From positions 17,449 to 81,448 of the forward strand of contig CACGZJ010000005.1 in NCBI GenBank assembly GCA_902577515.1: 64,000 nucleotides of DNA, read 5' to 3'. The notes under the pieces were generated by a model. It was not told the origin of the DNA. It searched no databases and saw only the letters and a program-made list of their open reading frames with translations. The DNA comes from an uncultured Bacteroidota bacterium. GTDB taxonomy: Bacteria > Bacteroidota > Bacteroidia > Flavobacteriales > Flavobacteriaceae. Below, piece by piece: positions 43,473 to 53,182 of the stretch; the stretch's first letter is position 1, and each line of letters starts with the position of its first letter. Position numbers and translations under genes: made by a program.

Positions 43473-44704
43473 TAAATTAGAATTGAGACTGGATTTTCAA
43501 TATAATCTTTCAAAGTTTTTAGAAACAATGAACCAGTAGCGCCATCAACTGTTCTATGATCACATGCTAATGTTAATTTCATAGTGTTTCCAACGACTAT
43601 CTCTGAATTTTTAACTATTGGTTTTTGAATTATTGCACCAATTGAAAGTATCGCAGAATTAGGTTGATTAATTATTGATGTAAAACTTTCTATACCAAAC
43701 ATACCAAGATTAGATATAGTGAATGTACTTCCTTCAATTTCTGATGGATTTAATTTTTTATTTTTTGCTCTTTCTGCAAAGTCTTTTATTTCTGAATTAA
43801 TCTCAGAAAGATCTTTGGAGTTTGCAAACTTAACAACAGGAACTACCAGACCATCTTCAACAGCAACAGCAACACCAAGATGAACATGCTCACTAAATAA
43901 AATTTTATCATCATACCATCTAGAATTAACTTTTGGATGGTTAGCAAGAGAAAGTGCAACAGCCTTAGCTATAATATCGTTAAATGAGATTTTTATGTTT
44001 TGAGTATTTATAAATTGCTGCCTAAATGATATCATGTTGTCCATTTCCAGCTCAATGTTTAAGTAGTAATGAGGTGCTGAAAATTTTGAATCAGACAATC
44101 TCTTTGCAATAGCTTTTCTCATAGTATTGTTAGGAATCTCATATGATGATTCTTTAACATGAGGCTTTGGTTGAGTAAAATGACTGTAATTTGAGGGTTT
44201 ATATGAGTCTATATCTCTCTTTATAATTCTTCCATTATCACCAGTCCCTTTAATTAATGAAATATCTATTTCCTTTTCAGATGCAAGTTTTTTTGCTAAT
44301 GGTGAAATAAGTATTCTTCCATTGGAGTCAGACTTTTGTTGATCTTGAGTTATTGGCTTTGGCTCCTCTTTAACCTCTACTTTTGGCTCCTCTTTAACCT
44401 CTACTTTTGGCTCCTCTTTAACCTCTGGCTTTGAATCACCTTTGATTAGAGACGATATATCTTCTCCTTTTGAACCTATTACAGCAATTATACTATCTAC
44501 AGGAGCTGTAGAACCCTCATCTATTCCTATATGAAGAAGAACTCCATCATGAAAAGATTCAAATTCCATTGTAGCCTTATCTGTCTCAATTTCTGCTAAA
44601 ATCTCACCTTCCTTAACATCGTCACCAACTTTTTTGAACCATTTTGCAAGAGTACCCTCCTCCATAGTATCACTTAGTCTTGGCATATTTATAACCTCAG
44701 CCAT
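43472..44704 (-). CDS. pdhC: Pyruvate dehydrogenase E2, dihydrolipoamide acetyltransferase
   Basis: Lipoyl domain (EIETDKATMEFES), E3-binding-like region (ISPLAKKLASEKEIDISLIKGTGDNGRIIKRDI), catalytic LACDHRTVDGATGSLF. Confidence 0.94.
   Translation of the reverse strand: MAEVINMPRLSDTMEEGTLAKWFKKVGDDVKEGEILAEIETDKATMEFESFHDGVLLHIGIDEGSTAPVDSIIAVIGSKGEDISSLIKGDSKPEVKEEPKVEVKEEPKVEVKEEPKPITQDQQKSDSNGRILISPLAKKLASEKEIDISLIKGTGDNGRIIKRDIDSYKPSNYSHFTQPKPHVKESSYEIPNNTMRKAIAKRLSDSKFSAPHYYLNIELEMDNMISFRQQFINTQNIKISFNDIIAKAVALSLANHPKVNSRWYDDKILFSEHVHLGVAVAVEDGLVVPVVKFANSKDLSEINSEIKDFAERAKNKKLNPSEIEGSTFTISNLGMFGIESFTSIINQPNSAILSIGAIIQKPIVKNSEIVVGNTMKLTLACDHRTVDGATGSLFLKTLKDYIENPVSILI
44358..44426 (-). 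repeat. 24-bp tandem repeat (about 2.9 copies) encoding EVKEEPKV in the E2 linker
   Basis: TTTGGCTCCTCTTTAACCTCTACT beginning at 44358, 44382 and 44406. Confidence 0.9.
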
Positions 44705-44705
44705 A

Positions 44706-45707
44706 TTAATCTAATTTATGTTTAATAAATGGATAATCATTTTGCTCGTAAACAACATCATACATAACAGAAGTATCTGGAAATGGCGATGACTCTGAAA
44801 ACTCCTCACACTCTATAATTATTTTTTTAACTTTTTTATCAATTTTTTCAATATCAGATTTAGTTCCATATTTCTTTGAGATAATAATTTTTTCAACCTG
44901 AGTAATTGGGTCAATTTTTCTATACTCTTCGACTTCTTCTTTAGTTCTATACTGTTGAGCATCAGACATTGAGTGACCTCTATACCTATAAGTTTTTACA
45001 TCGAGAAGTGAAGGACCCTTACCAGCTCTAGCATGTTTTACACATTTATCAATTACCTCGGCAACTTTAACTGGGTCCATACCATCTACTGGCATTGAAG
45101 GCATTTCGTATGGCTCACCTAATTTCCAAAGATCTTCCTGACTTGTTGTTCTTGATACTGATGTTCCCATAGCATAACCATTATTTTCAACTATATAAAT
45201 AACAGGGAGTTTCCATAAAGCTGCAAGATTAATTGACTCATGAAATGATCCTTGTCTAATAGCACCATCACCTAGAAAACATAGAGTAACACTATCTCTT
45301 TTAAAATATTTATCACCAAAAGCAATACCAGTACCTAATGGTATCTGACCTCCAACAATTCCATGACCACCAAAAAAATTATATTTTTTTGAAAAAATAT
45401 GCATTGAGCCACCTAATCCTCCAGATGTACCAGTTGCTTTACCGAATAATTCTGCCATTACAAATTTTGGATCTTCTCCTAAACCTATTGCATGAACATG
45501 ACTTCTATATGAACTAATCATTCTGTCCTTTTTAGGATCTATAGAATGAAGACAGCCAGCAAGAACTGCCTCTTGGCCATTATAAAGATGTAGAAAACCT
45601 CTTATCTTTTGTTGAATATACTTAGCAGCAAGTTTATCCTCAAACTTTCTCCATAAAAGCATATTTTCATACCAATCTAGATAAGTCTTTCCAGTAATTT
45701 TTTTCAT
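44706..45707 (-). CDS. pdhA: Pyruvate dehydrogenase E1 alpha subunit
   Basis: MLLWRKFEDKLAAKYIQQKIRGFLHLYNGQEAV, GGSMHIFSKKYNFFGGHGIVGGQIPLGTG, FLGDGAIRQGSFHESINLAALWKLPVIYIVENN; MKKITGK start chosen over ORF start 45791. Confidence 0.94.
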   Translation of the reverse strand: MKKITGKTYLDWYENMLLWRKFEDKLAAKYIQQKIRGFLHLYNGQEAVLAGCLHSIDPKKDRMISSYRSHVHAIGLGEDPKFVMAELFGKATGTSGGLGGSMHIFSKKYNFFGGHGIVGGQIPLGTGIAFGDKYFKRDSVTLCFLGDGAIRQGSFHESINLAALWKLPVIYIVENNGYAMGTSVSRTTSQEDLWKLGEPYEMPSMPVDGMDPVKVAEVIDKCVKHARAGKGPSLLDVKTYRYRGHSMSDAQQYRTKEEVEEYRKIDPITQVEKIIISKKYGTKSDIEKIDKKVKKIIIECEEFSESSPFPDTSVMYDVVYEQNDYPFIKHKLD

Positions 45708-45742
45708 ATTATAAAGTTGAAGTCTGTAATCAAAAGACCCAG

Positions 45743-45773
45743 CAAAAATACTGATTTCTTTAGTATATTGCAA
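45743..45773 (-). promoter_or_regulatory. Candidate promoter for pdhA (TTG-N20-TATTTTTG)
   Basis: Minus strand TTG at 45773-45771 and TATTTTTG at 45750-45743. Confidence 0.55.
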
Positions 45774-45783
45774 TAAAATAAGG

Positions 45784-47061
45784 TTGGACACTCAAAAATT
45801 ATATTCTCTTTTCAATTCCTGCTCAGGCGTGTCTATTGATACTAGGAAAATTAATAAAGATGAAATGTATTTTTCATTAAAAGGAGATAATTTCGATGGT
45901 AATGTTTTTGCAATGGAAGCAATTGAAAAGGGTGCAAAGTTTTCAATTGTTGACGACCTTGAGCAAAAAGATATTCATGATAATATTGTTTATGTAGAAA
46001 ACAGTCTAAAAGCTCTTCAAGATTTAAGTAATCATCATAGATCTCTATTTGATACAAAAGTTATTGGAATTACTGGTAGTAATGGCAAAACTACTACTAA
46101 GAATCTAATCTATTCAATCCTTTCTCAAAAGTATAATGTAATCAAGACAAAAGGGAATTTAAATAATCATATAGGAGTTCCAATCTCACTCCTTAATATA
46201 AAAGATGATATTGATTTAGCAATTATAGAGATGGGTGCTAACCATGTTGGAGAAATAAAAAGATTATGTGAAATTGCTATGCCAGATATAGGATTGATTA
46301 CCAATTACGGATATGCTCATCTAGAGGGTTTTGGAAGTTTTGAAGGAGTCATAAAAGGTAAAACTGAGATGTATGAGTACCTAACAGAAAACTATGGTCA
46401 CATAATTCTAAATAATGACGATAAATTACAAGTAGAGAATTGTAAGGGAGATCTTGCTGTAACTTTTGGAAGTAATAAAGATTCAGAGTTTATATTTGAT
46501 TATAAAAAAGATAATTCATCTTTGAAACTTAAAATTGATGGTTACGAGTTTAATTCAAACATCTACGGTGAATATAACTTTTCAAATTTAGCCTCAAGTA
46601 TTACAATTGGAAAGTTTCTCGACTTATCAAATAAAGAAATTCAAGAAGGACTTAACAAATTTTTAAATGATTCCAATAGGTCAGAAATTTTAATTTTTGA
46701 TAGTAATAAGATTTATTTAGATGCATATAATGCTAATCCTACAAGTATGATAGCGGCTATTTCAAATTTTGAAAATGTAAATACAAATAATAGAGTATTA
46801 ATCTTGGGAGACATGTTTGAACTTGGAGAATATTCAGATCAAGAACATCAAAAAATAGTTGATTTTCTTATAAACAAAGACTATAGCAAAGTCTATTTAG
46901 TAGGTGATAATTTTTCAAAATGTAAAACTGATGAGGGATACTTTTTTAAATTTTTAAACACTGATGAGTTAGCACAATCTGATTCATTTAAAAGTTTAAA
47001 AAATATGAATATTTTGGTTAAAGGATCTAGGGGAGTTAATTTAGAAACATTATTTAAATAA
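45784..47061 (+). CDS. murF: UDP-N-acetylmuramoyl-tripeptide--D-alanyl-D-alanine ligase (TTG start)
   Basis: SIDTRKINKDEMYFSLKGDNFDGN, GITGSNGKTTTKNLI, YDAYNANPTSM-type LDAYNANPTSMIAAI, LGDMFELGEYSDQEHQ. Confidence 0.95.
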   Translation: MDTQKLYSLFNSCSGVSIDTRKINKDEMYFSLKGDNFDGNVFAMEAIEKGAKFSIVDDLEQKDIHDNIVYVENSLKALQDLSNHHRSLFDTKVIGITGSNGKTTTKNLIYSILSQKYNVIKTKGNLNNHIGVPISLLNIKDDIDLAIIEMGANHVGEIKRLCEIAMPDIGLITNYGYAHLEGFGSFEGVIKGKTEMYEYLTENYGHIILNNDDKLQVENCKGDLAVTFGSNKDSEFIFDYKKDNSSLKLKIDGYEFNSNIYGEYNFSNLASSITIGKFLDLSNKEIQEGLNKFLNDSNRSEILIFDSNKIYLDAYNANPTSMIAAISNFENVNTNNRVLILGDMFELGEYSDQEHQKIVDFLINKDYSKVYLVGDNFSKCKTDEGYFFKFLNTDELAQSDSFKSLKNMNILVKGSRGVNLETLFK

Positions 47062-48946
47062 TAGCTCCATCTATAATTTCTTTAACAACATTAGGATTTA
47101 AAAGGGTAGATGTATCTCCAAGGTTTTGAAAATCATTACTTGCAACCTTTCTTAGTATTCTTCTCATTATCTTACCTGATCTAGTCTTAGGTAAACCGCT
47201 AACAATTTGAATTTTATCTGGTTTTGCAATTGGCCCTATAACTTTTCTTACAACTTTTATTATCTGATCCTTAATTTCATCATCATTTAATTTTGTACTT
47301 ACAATAACATATGCATATATGCCCTCACCTTTAATATCGTGCGGATATCCAACCACAGCTGATTCAATTACATCTTCATGCTCATTAATCGCATTTTCAA
47401 CTTCGGCTGTTCCCATTCTATGACCAGATACATTAATAACGTCATCAACTCTTCCAAGTATCCTTAAGTATCCATCATGGTCTCTTTTTACTCCATCACC
47501 TGTAAAGTACATACCTTTATAGTGTGAGAAATATGTACTAATGCATCTTTCGTGATCTCCGTATGTAGACCTTATGATAGATGGCCATGGAGATTTAATA
47601 CATAAATTACCTTGAACATTATTTCCACTTAATTCATTACCCTCCGCGTCAACGATTACTGGTATTATACCTGGTAATGGTAAAGAAGCATGAGCTGGCT
47701 TATTAGGAGTAATTCCTGCAAGTGCTGAGATCATTATACCACCTGTTTCAGTTTGCCACCATGTATCAACTAAAGGACACTTTCCTTTACCAACATTATC
47801 ATGGTACCAATGCCATGCTTCTTCATTTATTGGTTCTCCGACAGATCCAATAACTTTCAATGAATCGAGTGAGTTATTTTTAATTGGTTCTAGACCATGA
47901 GCTTGAAGAGCTCGAATTGCAGTTGGTGCTGTATAGAATTGATTAATCTTATATTTATCAACTATATCCCAAAAACGACTAACATTAGGATATGTTGGAA
48001 CGCCTTCAAACATTACTGTAGTGGCACCACAAAGTAAAGGTCCATATACTATATAAGAATGTCCTGTAATCCATCCTACATCAGCAGTACACCAGTAAAT
48101 ATCTTCTTCATCATATTGGAATACATTTAAAAATGTATAAGAAGAGTATATCATGTATCCAGCTGAAGAATGAACAACACCTTTTGGCTTACCTGTTGAG
48201 CCTGATGTATATAAAATAAATAATAAGTCCTCTGAATCCATAACTTCAGAATCGCATATGTTAGATTCATCCTCAATACATTCATGCCACCAAAAGTCTC
48301 TTCCGTCCTCCATATTAATATTTTGTTTTGTCCTTTCTAAAACAATAACACTTTCAATTGATGAACATTTTTCAAGAGCTTCATCAACTACATCTTTAAC
48401 AGGAATTGTCTTATTTCCTCTAAAGTTTCCATCAGATGTTAATACCATCTTTGCCTCACAATCATTTATTCTGTCCGCTAAAGATGCAGCAGAAAAGCCA
48501 GCAAAGACAACTGAGTGAACTGCGCCCACTCTTGCACAAGCAAGCATAGCAATAGCTGCCTCTGGAACCATTGGCATGTAGATAATAACTCTGTCTCCTT
48601 TCTTAATTCCTTTACTTCTAAGAGCATTAGAAAAAGTACATGTTTGTTTGTAAAGTTCTTTGTATGATAGATATTTTGGTGACTCTTTAGGATCATTTGG
48701 CTCCCAAATGATAGCAGTCTTGTCACCTCTTTCAGAAAGGTTTCTCTCAAAAATATTTTCAGTTATATTTAATTGAGCATTTTTAAACCATTTAAAATCT
48801 GCATTTTCAAAATCAGACTCAAGGACATTGTCCCACTTTTTTTTCCAAATGAATGAATCAGCAATTTCAGACCAAAATTTTTCAGGATCTTTTTCGCTTA
48901 ATTCGTATTTTTTGAAATATTCAGATAAGGTTTTTATTCTTTGCAT
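47054..48946 (-). CDS. acs: Acetyl-CoA synthetase
   Basis: LFILYTSGSTGKPKGVVHSSAGY, TADVGWITGHSYIVYGPL, DTWWQTETGGIMISALAG, YFTGDGVKRDHDGYLRILGRVDDVINVSGHRMGTAEVE, PKTRSGKIMRRILRK. Confidence 0.97.
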   Translation of the reverse strand: MQRIKTLSEYFKKYELSEKDPEKFWSEIADSFIWKKKWDNVLESDFENADFKWFKNAQLNITENIFERNLSERGDKTAIIWEPNDPKESPKYLSYKELYKQTCTFSNALRSKGIKKGDRVIIYMPMVPEAAIAMLACARVGAVHSVVFAGFSAASLADRINDCEAKMVLTSDGNFRGNKTIPVKDVVDEALEKCSSIESVIVLERTKQNINMEDGRDFWWHECIEDESNICDSEVMDSEDLLFILYTSGSTGKPKGVVHSSAGYMIYSSYTFLNVFQYDEEDIYWCTADVGWITGHSYIVYGPLLCGATTVMFEGVPTYPNVSRFWDIVDKYKINQFYTAPTAIRALQAHGLEPIKNNSLDSLKVIGSVGEPINEEAWHWYHDNVGKGKCPLVDTWWQTETGGIMISALAGITPNKPAHASLPLPGIIPVIVDAEGNELSGNNVQGNLCIKSPWPSIIRSTYGDHERCISTYFSHYKGMYFTGDGVKRDHDGYLRILGRVDDVINVSGHRMGTAEVENAINEHEDVIESAVVGYPHDIKGEGIYAYVIVSTKLNDDEIKDQIIKVVRKVIGPIAKPDKIQIVSGLPKTRSGKIMRRILRKVASNDFQNLGDTSTLLNPNVVKEIIDGAII

Positions 48947-48948
48947 TT

Positions 48949-50616
48949 CTATTTAGGATATCTTATGCTTTCAACTAATTCCTTGATATTTTCAGGTGTT
49001 GGTTTTGTTAATCTTGAGACTACTAAAGATACAATAAAGTTAATTATCATACCAATAGTTCCAATTCCCTCAGGCGATATTCCAAATAAATAATCTTTAG
49101 GTAAACCTGGGCCACCAAGTTGGGGTTTAAAATAGAAAATATATATAGTTGTAAAGACTACACCTACAATCATTCCAGATAATGCTCCTTCCTTGTTCAT
49201 TCTTTTGTCAAAAATCCCAAGAATTATTGCAGGAAAAAAAGAGGACGCAGCAAGACCAAAAGCTAATGCAACAACTTCAGCAACAAATCCAGGGGGATTT
49301 AATCCAGCTAGCCCAGCTGCAACAACTGCTACTGCTATAGAAATTCTTGCTGCCCATAATTCTCCTTTTTCAGAAATATTAGGATTTATATTCTTCTTGA
49401 GAAGATCATGGGATATTGAGGTTGAAATTACAAGAAGCAAACCTGCTGCAGTTGAAAGAGCAGCAGCTAAACCGCCAGCTACAATAAGTCCAATTACCCA
49501 TGGAGGTAAGTTAGCAATCTCAGGATTTGCTAGAACCATTATATCTCTGTCAATAGTTAACTCGTTAATTTGTTCATCAGCTACATACTGGATTACACCA
49601 TCTGCATTTTTATCATCGAATTGAAGTAAACCTGTGTTCTCCCAATTTTTAAACCATTGAGGTACTTCTGAATATTGAGCATTTGATACAGTATTAATTA
49701 AATTAACTTTAGCAAATGCAGCAACAGCTGGAGCAGTTGTATATAAAAACGAAATAAATAATAATGCCCATCCTGCAGATATTCTTGCATCTCTTACTTT
49801 AGGAACAGTGAAAAATCTTACAATAACATGAGGAAGTCCAGCAGTTCCAAACATTAATGCAGCAGTAATAAAAAATACATTAATTAATGTCGTCTGATTA
49901 ATATCAGTATACTTTTCAAAACCTAAATCAACAGACAATTGATTGAGCTTCTCTAAAAGATATACTCCATCAGTCGTCTTGCTACCAAATCCAATTTGAG
50001 GAATTGGGTTTCCTGTTGCTTGAAGTGATATAAAAATTGCTGGGACAGTAAAAGCGAAAATTAGAACACAGTATTGAGCTACTTGAGTATATGTAATACC
50101 TTTCATGCCCCCAAGAACAGCGTAAAAGAATACTATTCCAATACCAATAATTACTCCCAGATCATATGGTATCTCAAGAAATCTTGAGAATGCAACTCCA
50201 ACTCCCTTCATCTGTCCAACCACATAGGTAAATGAAACAAAAATTGCACATATTAATGCAATTGTTCTGGCATTTTTTGAATAATATCTTTCTCCAATAA
50301 AATCCGGCACGGTAAATTTTCCGAATTTCCTTAGATAAGGTGCGAGGCAAAGGGCCAATAATACATAACCTCCAGTCCATCCCATTAAATATTGTGATCC
50401 ACCATAACCTAGAAATGAAATAATACCTGCCATAGAAATAAATGAGGCGGCCGACATCCAATCAGCTGCAGTTGCCATTCCATTTAGTACTGGATGGATT
50501 CCTCCACTAGCAATATAAAATTCCTTAGTACTTTGAGCTCTTGACCATATAGCTATACCTATGTAAAGTGAAAAGGTTACTCCAACTAACAAGTATGTCC
50601 AAAATTGTGCATCCAT
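48949..50616 (-). CDS. actP: Sodium/solute symporter, cation acetate symporter (ActP-like)
   Basis: SSS-family TM protein: GMATAADWMSAASFISMAGIIS, GGLAAALSTAAGLLLVISTSISHDLLKK; next to acs. Confidence 0.9.
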   Translation of the reverse strand: MDAQFWTYLLVGVTFSLYIGIAIWSRAQSTKEFYIASGGIHPVLNGMATAADWMSAASFISMAGIISFLGYGGSQYLMGWTGGYVLLALCLAPYLRKFGKFTVPDFIGERYYSKNARTIALICAIFVSFTYVVGQMKGVGVAFSRFLEIPYDLGVIIGIGIVFFYAVLGGMKGITYTQVAQYCVLIFAFTVPAIFISLQATGNPIPQIGFGSKTTDGVYLLEKLNQLSVDLGFEKYTDINQTTLINVFFITAALMFGTAGLPHVIVRFFTVPKVRDARISAGWALLFISFLYTTAPAVAAFAKVNLINTVSNAQYSEVPQWFKNWENTGLLQFDDKNADGVIQYVADEQINELTIDRDIMVLANPEIANLPPWVIGLIVAGGLAAALSTAAGLLLVISTSISHDLLKKNINPNISEKGELWAARISIAVAVVAAGLAGLNPPGFVAEVVALAFGLAASSFFPAIILGIFDKRMNKEGALSGMIVGVVFTTIYIFYFKPQLGGPGLPKDYLFGISPEGIGTIGMIINFIVSLVVSRLTKPTPENIKELVESIRYPK

Positions 50617-50618
50617 AA

Positions 50619-50861
50619 CTATTCCTCTAGGTTATGTTTTTTATCAAGCCTATTCATTAAATAAACATATATGAAAATTAGAATAACAAAAATGTAAATT
50701 GATCCTTGTTGAGCAAACCAAAAGCCCAAGGGGAATCCACCTAGGTAAAATTCATTTAAGTTTTCAGCAAGTAAAATACCAAAACCAAAAGAACAAATAA
50801 ACCAAATTGTTAGAAGTATCCTAAGGTATAATATGTTTTTTCTCCAATATTTTTCTTTCAT
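50619..50861 (-). CDS. DUF4212-type small subunit of SSS symporter
   Basis: 80 aa, two TM, YWRKNILYLRILLTIWFICSFGFGILLAENLNEFYLGGFPLGFWFAQQGSIYIFVILIFIYVYLMNRLD. Confidence 0.88.
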   Translation of the reverse strand: MKEKYWRKNILYLRILLTIWFICSFGFGILLAENLNEFYLGGFPLGFWFAQQGSIYIFVILIFIYVYLMNRLDKKHNLEE

Positions 50862-50926
50862 TTTGTTTATTTTTTTTCAAATTAAACAATAATTAAATAA
50901 ATATCTCACTTTATAATTACAGCTTA

Positions 50927-51406
50927 TTATTTGTTTTCTGGAAGCTTTCCATGTTTTCTCAAATCCTCTTTTGTAATTATACTAAATGTGTTTGATTTTG
51001 GACCTCCTTTAAAAATTTCAAATGATTCATTTGGCATTGATATGAGTTTTCTAAGTTTTGTGTCCATAATTCCAAAAGCTAAATCTAGATGAGCTAAATG
51101 GTTTCCATTCATATCATAAAAATTTTGAAAAAGAGTGAAAAACCTACCATCTTCACTGTAACCATCTATCTCTACATTAATTGAAAATTCAACACCCATC
51201 ATTATCTCTTCGTAATAATGCATATGTTCATAGAATAGGACGGGACCTATATTGAGATTATTAAATTTATCTTTATCTAGTTTTAACTCAGAGAAGAAAG
51301 ATACTCGAGTATCTGTTGCATATTTTATGTATGCATGATTAGCAACATGCCAGTTAGGATCAAGATCAGTCCATGAGGCAAAATATTTTCTTTCAAATTT
51401 TTCCAA
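50927..51406 (-). CDS. Hotdog-fold (4HBT-like) acyl-CoA thioesterase family protein
   Basis: FASWTDLDPNWHVANHAYIKYATDTRVSFFSEL. Confidence 0.8.
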   Translation of the reverse strand: MEKFERKYFASWTDLDPNWHVANHAYIKYATDTRVSFFSELKLDKDKFNNLNIGPVLFYEHMHYYEEIMMGVEFSINVEIDGYSEDGRFFTLFQNFYDMNGNHLAHLDLAFGIMDTKLRKLISMPNESFEIFKGGPKSNTFSIITKEDLRKHGKLPENK

Positions 51407-51439
51407 ATCTAAAAAATTGGTTATTTCAATTTAGGAAAT

Positions 51440-51937
51440 TTAAAAAAAACTTTCTCTGTATCCCCAAAAAATATCAAAATAGAAAAACAAGAAACTAAGA
51501 CTTATTAAAAATTTTATTACACTTCCGGCTATAACTCCTATAAATGAGCCAAATGCTGGTCTCAATGATTCATTGAAAGATTTATTATTAGTCATTTCTC
51601 CAAGTAAAGCACCTAAGAATGGACCAATAATAATACCAATAGGTCCAAGAATAACTAAAGCCAGAATAAGTCCAACTGTTGTACCTATTTGTCCAGATCT
51701 TGTTCCCCCTAATTTTTTTACTCCTAATATTGGTATCAAATAATCAAGGATTCCAACTGAAACAGCTACAGTAAGTGTTATTAAAATGAAGTTCAAGTTA
51801 AACTCAACTACAGAAGTTAAGTTTAAAAGCAAAATACCCAACCAAGCAGTAACTGGGCCAGGTATTATTGGTAAAAAGCTTCCAATTATGCCAATTAAAC
51901 AGCATAGAAAGCCTAATATTAATAAGAATAAATCCAA
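51440..51937 (-). CDS. DUF456 domain membrane protein
   Basis: LLILGFLCCLIGIIGSFLPIIPGPVTAWLGILLL, KKLGGTRSGQIGTTVGLILALVILGPIGIIIGPFLGALLGEM. Confidence 0.9.
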   Translation of the reverse strand: MDLFLLILGFLCCLIGIIGSFLPIIPGPVTAWLGILLLNLTSVVEFNLNFILITLTVAVSVGILDYLIPILGVKKLGGTRSGQIGTTVGLILALVILGPIGIIIGPFLGALLGEMTNNKSFNESLRPAFGSFIGVIAGSVIKFLISLSFLFFYFDIFWGYRESFF

Positions 51938-51941
51938 GTTA

Positions 51942-52433
51942 TTATTCTGAAGGCTGAGTTTGTCTATCGTATACGATTATCATACTTACTAAACCATCCG
52001 TAAATTGAATATCCAACATTGTTCCTGTTGAAGTTTCAACACCATCAACAGTTGTTATTGTTTGATGTCCTGCAATTATCCATGTTTCACCATTATTAAC
52101 TCCAACATATGGCATTCCCCAAAAAGGATTAAATGATGGATTAGTTTCTTCAAACCATGATTTAAGACCTTCTAAATGAGAAGCCTTGTCATCAACAGTT
52201 CTTCCATCAGAATGATATATAATAAGATCATCTGATAAAAGTGCATCTATTGCCATCATATCTTGATTGTTATGAGCATCAATAAATTGGTTGTATAATT
52301 CAGTTGTTTCTGATGGTCCAGCAACAAATGTTTCATTCTCATCGCCTAACCAAAAACCGAAACCTTTAACTTCTTCCGTTGGCATATCACATGAAGCGAA
52401 TAAAATTGAAACTAATAAAATATATTTTTTCAT
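51942..52433 (-). CDS. NTF2-like lipoprotein, paralog A
   Basis: Lipobox ILFASC; TTELYNQFIDAHNNQDMMAIDALLSDDL...WGMPYVGVNNGETWIIAGHQT. Confidence 0.8.
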   Translation of the reverse strand: MKKYILLVSILFASCDMPTEEVKGFGFWLGDENETFVAGPSETTELYNQFIDAHNNQDMMAIDALLSDDLIIYHSDGRTVDDKASHLEGLKSWFEETNPSFNPFWGMPYVGVNNGETWIIAGHQTITTVDGVETSTGTMLDIQFTDGLVSMIIVYDRQTQPSE

Positions 52434-52456
52434 TTTAAAGTATTTATAGTTATATA

Positions 52457-52466
52457 CTAAATATAG
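52457..52466 (-). promoter_or_regulatory. Promoter-like CTATATTTAG shared by the two NTF2 paralogs (copy A)
   Basis: Same CTATATTTAG...ATAACTATAAA upstream of both paralogs. Confidence 0.4.
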
Positions 52467-52489
52467 CGAAACTTAATTATTGATAAAGC

Positions 52490-52663
52490 AATTAACAATG
52501 TTATTAAACATAATTCTTATTAAATCCTAATACTTAGATAAGATTTAAAATTAGAATACCTAGCCAAGAGTAACCAGGCTAGGTATTATATTATAGCTTG
52601 AAATAGAACTATCTAAGATTACTCACAATAAAAATTTATTGATAGGAGTAAAAAATTTACAAT
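52490..52663 (-). pseudogene. Decayed DUF456 gene copy
   Basis: Minus strand ATAATACCTAGCCTGGTTACTCTTGGCTAGGTATTCTAATTTTAAATCTTA aligns with the DUF456 gene ATAATACCTGGCCCAGTTACTGCTTGGTTGGGTATTTTGCTTTTAAACTTA; conceptual IPSLVT/WLGILILNL...VLGFNKNYV/LITLL versus IPGPVTAWLGILLLNL...VVEFNLNFILITLT, with frameshifts and stops. Confidence 0.8.
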
Positions 52664-53158
52664 TTAATCTTGTGAAGGAGGTTCTTTATCATATACTATT
52701 ATCCAATTAAGAAGACCGTCAACAAATTGTGCGTCAATCATTCTTTGAACAGCAACTTCCTCTCCCTCTGCAGATGTATTTGTAACATATTGACCCGCAA
52801 TAATCCACTCTTCGCCTTTAGATACAGCTTTATATGGAAGAGCCCAGTACATATTCCAATTAGGATCAGTTGTAAAGTAATTTGAAAGAGCTTCAGCATG
52901 TGCATCTTTGCCCTCTATTACATTTCCATTAGATAATGCAATTCTAATACTGTCTGTTTCAAGTGATAAAATAGCATCAATATCTTTATTATTATGAGCC
53001 TCGACCCAATTTGAATAAGTATCTGTTAGTTCATCTGATGCTATAACATATTTTTCAGTGCCATCACCACCTATCCAATATCCAGCGCCTTGAGGTTCAT
53101 TAACATTTTCGTTACATGATACAAGTAATATAGAAAATAATAAAATATATTTTTTCAT
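52664..53158 (-). CDS. NTF2-like lipoprotein, paralog B
   Basis: MKKYILLFSILLVSCNE...; LTDTYSNWVEAHNNKDIDAILSL...WALPYKAVSKGEEWIIAGQYVT; clear paralog of the 51942-52433 product. Confidence 0.8.
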   Translation of the reverse strand: MKKYILLFSILLVSCNENVNEPQGAGYWIGGDGTEKYVIASDELTDTYSNWVEAHNNKDIDAILSLETDSIRIALSNGNVIEGKDAHAEALSNYFTTDPNWNMYWALPYKAVSKGEEWIIAGQYVTNTSAEGEEVAVQRMIDAQFVDGLLNWIIVYDKEPPSQD

Positions 53159-53182
53159 TTTAAATTTGTTTATAGTTATTAG

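Noticed and set aside
48258-48750. 86-aa plus-strand and 90-aa minus-strand alternative-frame ORFs within acs
   Set aside because: acs is intact in its own frame; composition typical of out-of-frame translation
49193-49624. 143-aa plus-strand ORF opposite the acetate symporter (low-complexity Ala/Thr-rich)
   Set aside because: Shadow of an Ala/Gly-rich TM gene on the other strand; no independent support
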